From Pseudogymnoascus destructans (taxonomy: Eukaryota; Ascomycota; Leotiomycetes; Thelebolales; Thelebolaceae), in contig NW_020167560.1 of assembly GCF_001641265.1 (NCBI RefSeq), positions 33,514 through 97,513 on the forward strand: DNA of 64,000 bases, in the 5' to 3' direction. Positions within the stretch are counted from its first letter, which is position 1, and each line of letters opens with the position of its first letter. Below, piece by piece: positions 57,340-64,000 of this stretch. The notes under the pieces are model-generated. The model did no database searches, was not told the DNA's origin, and worked only from the letters and a program-made list of their open reading frames with translations. The position numbers and the translations under genes are program-made.

Positions 57340-58096
57340 TTCGTACGGGGGCGAGGTTGAAATCGAAGTCTTTATCCTCTGGTTCGAATAAAGAAGTTTG
57401 TGTTTTGGTGTTGGAGGACTACTTGTGTCTTATCGGCCCCTCGGCGATGCTCGATGACAATTGCGGTAGAATCTAAGATCGTAGTGTTGGTGCAGTATAC
57501 CGCAGTACTTTAGTTGCCAATGGAATACAAGGTAATGTTAAATGTTATCCACAGCAACGTCGATAACTAGGCCAGCGATATGAGGGAATATATCCTCGAG
57601 GCGAATGATACATCTGCTCCATTGCCAAAGACTAATCAGCATTTTAGGAATTATTCATCGTGTACGGAGTATTGGCCCCTGTATTGGCCCCTGTATTAAC
57701 CCCTGTATTGGCCCGTCCTTACTGGCCTAGCACCTAAATTGATAACCGCTATACAGCCGTTGTATGGCGGTCTTTTTGAACGACCGCTATACGACCTGTG
57801 TTTGAGGCCGACGACCGTGTAAGAACTGGGTTGGGCTAGACCGTCGGAAGAGCTGCCCGTAATCTATAGCTTATAGTGAAGACCGGCGTTTGAACCCCAA
57901 CCGTAGTACCTACAATTGATGGGGTAAATCTGCTCGGTATTGCTATACAGCTCTAAACGTCAACATTACAATTAAATAACGTATTTCACAAGCAAGTGAG
58001 CTATGAAAACACCAAAAATTGACCATTGCTACTACTACTACACTACCACCCCACATAATGACCCTTATTCATTCCTAGCGCCTCTCTTGGACCATA
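57340..58096. other. Intergenic, short tandem motif
   Basis: No gene. At about 57670-57720 the unit GGCCCCTGTATT repeats about four times with drift. A CGACCGCTATACG-type imperfect dyad lies near 57780. Confidence 0.4.
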
Positions 58097-58646
58097 TGTA
58101 ACACTACTTCCTATCTAATAGGATGTATAGAGGTTTCTTGCATAAGGTTTAACTTAACAGAGGAGTGTTACAGCTACGGTAATGTGACGTTAGTTACAGG
58201 GCTAGCGGGGCTAGGCTCTAGTAACGTGAACTAAGAAGTTACAAGGCTAGCAGGGCTAGGCTGTAGCATGACTAGGCTAGTGGATAGTTGTAGAAACTAG
58301 TGGATATTAGATAGTTGAGCTATCCATTAACTATCTAGATTATCTAGCTATCCATCAACTATCAGGACTATCTATGAGGCATGACACTACTATATAAGTA
58401 GATAGTATTCCCTTAGATAGGAGCTTCGTGCTCAACTTAATATAGTATTCTTTATGATACTATAACGTGTTACTTAGAAAGCCTTTGTGTTTAATCCCCT
58501 GCCTCCTCTATCAAGTCAACCTTACATAAGAAACCTCTGTGTCTTCTATCATTTTAGAAGTTAGTGTTATAAGGAGGCAGGGGATTAGACACGAAGGCTT
58601 CTAAGTAACATGCTATAGTATTATAAAGAATACTATATTAAGTTGA
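58097..58646 (-). repeat. Family III LTR fragment, split by another family III LTR
   Basis: 58097-58165 and 58572-58646 together match the first part of 39952-40340 read on the plus strand. The inner copy sits between them and the outer one stops where the gypsy LTR begins at 58647. Confidence 0.7.
58166..58571 (+). repeat. 406-bp solo LTR (family III), TSD AGGAG
   Basis: TGTTACAGC...TGTTATA; the last bases are a C-to-T variant of TTACA. AGGAG on both sides (58161-58165 and 58572-58576). Inserted in opposite orientation into an older copy of its own family. Confidence 0.85.
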
Positions 58647-58820
58647 GTAAGAAGCTGTAAGGAAGGCCATCACGTGCCACCACGTGAGGTCCCTTTCATA
58701 AGCGGCCCATAGGGCTCGGTAAAATAGGGCACAAGGTGCATAGATAAAAGGGGTTGGAGGCCTCAGAAGAAGGCCTCCAGTCAATAGTCGATGTATCTAC
58801 GTAGACCTATTGTGCTTACA
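58647..58820 (+). repeat. Putative 5' LTR of the gypsy element
   Basis: Begins TGTAAGGAAG and ends GTGCTTACA. It truncates the older family III LTR on its left. 111 bp separate it from the gag start codon. Confidence 0.65.
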
Positions 58821-58931
58821 GAATACGATACCTTCCTGCCTCCTGACCTGGTTCCCTGGACTCCCGTGAGACCTTAGGCTTACGCTTTACAATTCTATTG
58901 ACTGCACCCATATCCAGCCTACTGGGTCAGG

Positions 58932-60230
58932 ATGGCGAGTATGGAAAGAAGGATTACGCGTGCGACTTCTGGAGGAGCAACGCCAGCAACTGACGCCACT
59001 GAGCCAGCTCCAAGAACTACATCCGTAGAAGCTAGCCATTGGACGGCAGGCCAGGACGAGAGCATGGCCTCGAAGCTGGCAGACCTTCGGAAGCGGATGG
59101 ACGAAGAGAGGGCCTACATCAACACGATGGAGGAAGCCCTAGAGCTTTTCCGAAGAACGCACGGCGACGACTACAACGCCTACCCTGAGGCGGTACGGGA
59201 CTTCGCGAAGAAGCAAGCCCGGATTCAGGAAGAGAACCGTCGGAAAAGGCGACACCAAGATATTGAGGACGAGTGGGAAGGACCCCAACAAGAGGAGGAG
59301 GCAGAGACTGCCTCTACCGTATCAATGGAGGTCACACCAGCCCAGAGGCCAATAGGAAGGGTCAAGGAACCTAAGGTATATAAGGGCGAATCCATCCGAG
59401 AGCTCAACGAGTTCATGGCCTCGATCCGCGCTATCTTCCGATACCAACCAAGGGTTTTTCCAACTGAGCAATCTAAGGTGGCCTTCGCTGCCCAATACTT
59501 GGAAGGACACCCTATGAAGGAATGGGATAACCGGTGCGCAACCCAAGGAGAAGGATACATAGATCCCTTGGATATCGCTGGGTTCGAAGAGTTTCTTCGG
59601 GACCTCCATGTCGACCCAGCCAACCGACAACGCATCGCGGCCTTGAAGTATAACGTCGCCCTACAACGGAAAGGGCAGAGCATCCGCAAGTTCGTGGCCT
59701 ACCTTGAGGACCTCAAACGCGAGATGGAACCGTATACTGAATCGCAGAAGACTGTCCACCTTCTGACGAAGATTCACCCAGAGATGAGGCAGCGGCTCCT
59801 TGAAGGAGGGTACGCAGAGCGTTCCTCTACCCACAGGGACGCTATCGTTAATATCCTGGCGATGTTAGAAATGACAAACCAGTGGGTAACAGAGAGAACT
59901 CCTACTGTTGACAAGTCCAACTCAAGGGAAGGAAGGAATACCTCCCAGGGCAGCTTTCCATTCCTAAAGGGCAACTCTGGCAGCCACAGGGCTCCCCAGC
60001 CCTCGGCCCAAGGAGAAAGAACACCCTTCTGGAATAGACACCGCCCACAAGACCAGCGGCCGAGAGGACAGGCCCCTACCCACAGTAGGGACGCTAGGCC
60101 AATCCCTAGCGGAATCAATTGTTATAACTGTGGCAAGGCGGGCCACCTCGCGAAGGAATGTCGAGGCCCACGCCAACACACAGGCCCAGGGGTGAGGAAA
60201 TTGGACGCCTACACCCCCAAGAGGGAGTGA
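58932..60230 (+). CDS. Gypsy Gag polyprotein
   Basis: 432 aa, uninterrupted. Helical N terminus with charged heptads, a retrotransposon gag core (MASIRAIFRYQPRVF, QYLEGHPMKEW, FLRDLHVDP, KFVAYLEDLKREMEPY), a proline/arginine-rich linker and a CCHC knuckle CYNCGKAGHLAKEC near the C terminus. Ends with TGA at 60228, and the protease-RT frame continues in the same frame 39 nt later. Confidence 0.85.
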   Translation: MASMERRITRATSGGATPATDATEPAPRTTSVEASHWTAGQDESMASKLADLRKRMDEERAYINTMEEALELFRRTHGDDYNAYPEAVRDFAKKQARIQEENRRKRRHQDIEDEWEGPQQEEEAETASTVSMEVTPAQRPIGRVKEPKVYKGESIRELNEFMASIRAIFRYQPRVFPTEQSKVAFAAQYLEGHPMKEWDNRCATQGEGYIDPLDIAGFEEFLRDLHVDPANRQRIAALKYNVALQRKGQSIRKFVAYLEDLKREMEPYTESQKTVHLLTKIHPEMRQRLLEGGYAERSSTHRDAIVNILAMLEMTNQWVTERTPTVDKSNSREGRNTSQGSFPFLKGNSGSHRAPQPSAQGERTPFWNRHRPQDQRPRGQAPTHSRDARPIPSGINCYNCGKAGHLAKECRGPRQHTGPGVRKLDAYTPKRE

Positions 60231-63200
60231 CTCCCAGCAGAATCCCAGAAGCCTACGGCGCAGCGTCGAATGGAGATCGAGGTAGAGGTGCAGGTAGGGC
60301 CCGGATGGCACAAGGCAAAAGCCCTCCTCGACTCAGGATCTGACGCGTCCACCATCCACCCTCTGTTTGCCAAAGAGAAGGGTTTGGAGTGCCGGGATAG
60401 GGCACCGCCACGGGCAAGGGCAGTCGATGGAAAAGAGGTTGTGATATATGGAGCGGCCACCACCCAGGTCCGAGCTAGGGACCACTTTCAAAGGGAATGC
60501 GTGGTCGCCCAGACCCTCCTTTCCATGGACACCCCAGGAGTAGACGTCATCCTTGGGATGGATTGGATGACGCAGGTCAACCCCCAGATCGACTGGCGCA
60601 AACAGACCTGGCGCCAGCCCTTCGATATTGCGAGAGCCGAGGTGGCGGATATTGAAGAATGGGAGGAAGGTGATACTGCCTTCGTCTTGGCCTTAAACAC
60701 AGATGATAGAGCGCCTACCCAATGCCCGAAGGAATACGAGGACTATATCGACGTCTTCTCGGAGGAAAAGGCAGAAGAACTGCCAGAGCTGGGAAGGAAA
60801 ACCCATGCCATCGATACTGGGCCCCAGGAACCACCGTATGGGCCAGTATATAACCTATCGGAAACGGAGCTGGCCACGCTCCGTAAATACCTCGACGAGA
60901 GCGAGAAGAAGGGTTGGATCCGAAGGAGTGTAAGCCCTGCAGGCGCACCCATCCTATTCGTTCAGAAGAAGGACGGAAGCCTACGCCTCTGCGTAGACTA
61001 CAGAGGCTTGAATAAGATTACCGTGAAGAATCGACACCCGCTGCCACTGATCACGGAGACCTTGGATCGGCTCCAAGGGTCGAGGTGCTTCACAAAGCTT
61101 GATATTAGGAACGCCTACCACCGCATCCGTATTCGCCCAGGCGACGAGTGGAAGACAGCGTTCCGTACTCGATACGGACACTTCGAGTACAGGGTGATGC
61201 CTTTTGGATTGGCTAACGCACCTGCAACGTTCCAAGCGTACATGAATGAGACCCTACAAGGGTTGGTTGACACCATATGTGTCGTATACCTTGATGATAT
61301 CCTCATCTACTCCCAGAAGGAGGAGGAACACGCTGACCACGTACGAGAGGTCCTAGGACGCCTACGCGAGGCGAACCTATACGTGAAGCTCTCAAAGTGC
61401 GAGTTCAATGCCAAGAAGGTAAGCTTCCTTGGGTATATTGTCACAACGGAAGGGGTGGCTATGGAAAGCGACCGGGTTGCTGCAATCGCCGATTGGCCAA
61501 TACCTAGGACCCATCGAGAGGTCCAGGTGTTCCTCGGCTTTGCCAACTTTTACCGGCGCTTTGTAAAGCAATACTCCTCCGTGGTGGCCCCAATGACAGG
61601 CCTTATGAAAGGGGCAAAGGCAGGCAAGCAGACAGGCCCGTTCGTGTGGGGGGAGGAACAGCAAAGCGCCTTCGGCCAGTTGAAGAAGGCCTTCACTACA
61701 GCCCCCACACTGGTCCATTTCGACCCATGCCGTAGAATCAGGCTCGAGACGGACTCGTCAGGCTTTGCGCTCACTGCGAACCTGTCTCAATTAGTGGAAG
61801 GAACTAAGCCAGAAGAGAAGGGCGAATGGCACCCAGTTGCCTTTTTCAGCAAAAGCTAGATCCAGCAGAGCTGAACTATGAAGTCCACGACCAGGAACTC
61901 CTGGTGATCGTGAAGTCCTTCGAGCAGTGGAGACACTACCTCGAAGGAAGCCAGTACCCAATTGAGGTCCTAACAGATCACAACAATCTGAAGTATTTTA
62001 TGGAAACCACCGCCCTCACAAGGAGGCAATCGCGGTGGGTGCAGGCGTTATCAGCCTATGATTTCCACATCTCCTATCGAGCGGGAAAAACAAACCCAGC
62101 AGATGGTCCATCTAGGAGACCAGACTATGAGGGTGAAAAGGGTAGCCAGAATGTGATGCTACCGACCCTTAAGAACAAGCTCCGAGAAGCCATGGCAGGC
62201 AGGAGGTATCCCGCAGATAAGTCGGACGATAACAAGCCAAGAAGGCTTTCAGATAGGAGAACCTAACCTACAGCGTAGGAAGGCAAACGCTAGCAGCGTA
62301 AGACTGGGCGATGACCATAGTAAGGACACCAAGAGTCCAGGTTCTCGTTGTCCCTCGGGTTGCAGTAGCTGCTGTAGCCAAGGGAGAGAGCGCCTATAGT
62401 GCTGCGTCTGAACCCCTAATAGACTTGATCAAAACCCTCCAGGCGACTGACGAGTTAGCTGTTAAAAGGGCCAAGGATATTGGGTTGGCGCGAGCAAAGG
62501 GCTCTTCAGATTGGAGAGTAGACGATGCAGGCATCCTACGCTTCAGGAGCGGTATATGTACCTCCCAACCAGGCAGTGCGGATGGAAATTTTCAAGATTT
62601 GCCATGACGACCCACTAGCCGGGCATTTTGGATATAAGAAAACCCAAGAGTTGATCCAACGCAAATACTACTGGCCTGGCCTCAGCGAGGAAAACCAGGG
62701 AGTACGTACGGGGCTGCGATAGATGCCAGCGCATCAAGCCCGTGCAGCATAGGCCATATGGTGAAATGCAGGCCTTAAGAATGCCCTCGAAACCATTTGA
62801 ATCCATAAGTATGGACTTTATCACGGATCTGCCCCCAAGCGTAGGGGCGGATCAAGGCAAGGCTTCAGACTCCATCCTTGTGATTGTTGATCGTTATACT
62901 AAGGTGTCCAAATATATTACCCTGTAGGAAAACCATCACGGCCCCAGAGCTGTCGCGCCTCTTCCTTGCGTTCTGGGTAAAGGACTTTGGAATCCCAGCC
63001 GAAATAATCACGGATCGAGGGAGTGTGTTCACCTGTCACTTCTGGTCAGCGTTCTGTTTTCACCTCAAAGTAAGGCGCCTATCGACCGCTTTCCACCCTC
63101 AATCCGACGGCCAGACCGAGAGGCAGAATCAGAATATCGAAGCCTACTTGCGGATTCACTGTAATCAACACCAAGACAACTGGGTGGAACTCCTCCACTT

Positions 63201-63891
63201 CGCGGAATTGACCTACAATAACGCCTTCCACGATTCCATCCAGATGTCGCCAAACCAGGCCCGATACGGCATCAATATAGACCTAAGACAAGGGATCGAG
63301 GACGACCCACCAGAAGGGAAGTGCCAGTCGCGAAAGATCGCATCAACCTGATCCTAGAATTGCGACAGGAGCTCGAAGAGGCGTGGAAACAGACGAAGGA
63401 AGCCCAAATACGAGGCTACAACAAGCTGCACAAGCCAATGCAGTACGTGGTAGGAGAGAAAGTATGGCTTTCGGCCAAGAATATCAGAACCACCCAGCCA
63501 AGTAGGAAGCTTGGGCACGCTGGCTTGGCCCGTATGAGATCACCCAGCGCATCGGTAAGCAGGCTTACCAGTTGAAGCTACCGCCAAGGTATAAGGCGAT
63601 CCACAACGTGTTCCACGTGTCCTTACTAGAAAGGTATTGGAAAAACACAGAGGAACCCAACCCTCCACCTAGCCAAGAAATTGTGGACGGTGAGGAAGAA
63701 TACCAAGTAGAAGCGGTCCTAGACCACAGGATAATCAAACGAGGCAGGGGCCAGAGAGAGGAGTACCTTATTAGATGGGCTGGTTATACAGCGCAGACGA
63801 CCAATGGGTGCCAAAACATGATGTAGGGCTATCGTTAATCGAGGCATATCACAGGAAGCAAGCACAAGGAAGCAAGGATGGGACAACGTAA
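60231..63891 (+). pseudogene. Gypsy Pol: protease, RT, RNase H, integrase, chromodomain; frameshifted
   Basis: Same frame as gag: aspartic protease LLDSGSDASTIHPLF and GVDVILGMDW; RT with FVQKKDGSLRLCVDYRGLN, FTKLDIRNAYH and catalytic VVYLDDILIYS; RNase H entry. A 1-nt loss near 61848 moves the frame to LDPAELNYEVHDQELL. Integrase: H2C2 domain (HDDPLAGHFGYKK, CDRCQRIKP), Asp in SMDFITDLPPS, Asp in IITDRGSVF, Glu in SDGQTERQNQNIE, broken by frame changes near 62570, 62690, 62920, 63310 and 63500. Chromodomain EYQVEAVLDHRI, EEYLIRWAGY and, after one more shift, ADDQWVP, ending at 63891. Inactive. Confidence 0.82.
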
Positions 63892-64000
63892 TGGTATTGG
63901 CCTTGGTGGCATTGCTGTATACGCGCTGGGCAGCGTGAAGGGCGCTGATGGCCTGGACAGTAGCCTCAGAATCAGCAGCAAGGCCAGCATCTTCGTCGTC
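63892..64000. other. Gypsy 3' untranslated region, cut by window end
   Basis: Follows the pol stop. No LTR start (TGTAAGGAAG) is reached. Confidence 0.5.

Larger units (their letters stand above)
58647..64000 (+). mobile_element. Ty3/Gypsy chromodomain retrotransposon, 3' end beyond the window
   Basis: A TG...CA repeat at 58647-58820 (174 bp) lies directly before the leader and gag and is the likely 5' LTR. Gag, protease, RT, RNase H, integrase and chromodomain follow in the Ty3/Gypsy order. The 3' LTR was not reached, so LTR length and identity cannot be confirmed here. Several frameshifts in the distal pol. Confidence 0.82.

Noticed and set aside
1..64000. Complete Starship element
   Set aside because: No DUF3435 captain recombinase or matching element borders were seen.
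1..64000. CRISPR arrays, rRNA or tRNA genes
   Set aside because: No regularly spaced repeats, rRNA signatures or cloverleaf sequences recognised; not expected as arrays in a fungus.

Overview
The window is nuclear DNA of a filamentous ascomycete (Pezizomycotina; a Sordariomycete seems likely but is not proven). Evidence: short GT-AG introns of about 40-130 nt, Zn2Cys6 regulators, a highly reducing (HR) type I polyketide synthase, Fot1/pogo transposons with TA target duplications, Ty3/Gypsy elements, and a bias of premature stops toward C-to-T changes, as expected from repeat-induced point mutation (RIP). I recognised no tRNA, rRNA or CRISPR array.

Layout. (1) 1-3866: a sparse flank with a small MADS-like gene, a small unknown gene and a 5'-truncated DUF3723-like gene. 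(2) 3867-11371: repeats, namely a 905-bp LTR, four pogo-type elements or remnants, a 254-bp LTR and a perfect hairpin. (3) 11811-24150: left half of a secondary-metabolite cluster: FAD monooxygenase (-), short-chain dehydrogenase (+), LovG-like FSH hydrolase (-) and HR-PKS (+; KS-AT-DH-cMeT-ER-KR-ACP). The PKS has one in-frame TAA between AT and DH. (4) 24352-41519: a 17-kb transposon island with pogo elements nested inside a pogo derivative, a gypsy carcass holding four solo LTRs and an internal inversion, a hAT pseudogene split by a Ginger-like integrase transposon, and a further pogo element split by a solo LTR. (5) 41873-57339: right half of the cluster: medium-chain dehydrogenase, BAHD-like acyltransferase, secreted FAD oxidase, Zn2Cys6 regulator, DHA2-type MFS exporter, NmrA-like protein and a second Zn2Cys6 regulator. 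(6) 57340-64000: spacer, an LTR nested in an LTR, and a degraded chromodomain gypsy element that runs off the window.

How the genes could work together (inference). The HR-PKS would build a reduced, C-methylated chain. It has no thioesterase, so the divergent FSH hydrolase would release the chain. The monooxygenase, SDR, MDR, FAD oxidase and acyltransferase would tailor it, the MFS protein would export it, and one or both Zn2Cys6 proteins would regulate the set. CGGAC half-sites recur upstream of the PKS/hydrolase pair, the MDR gene, the first regulator, the exporter and the NmrA gene, which suggests one regulon on both sides of the island. The in-frame stop in the PKS raises the possibility that the pathway is silenced or inactivated.
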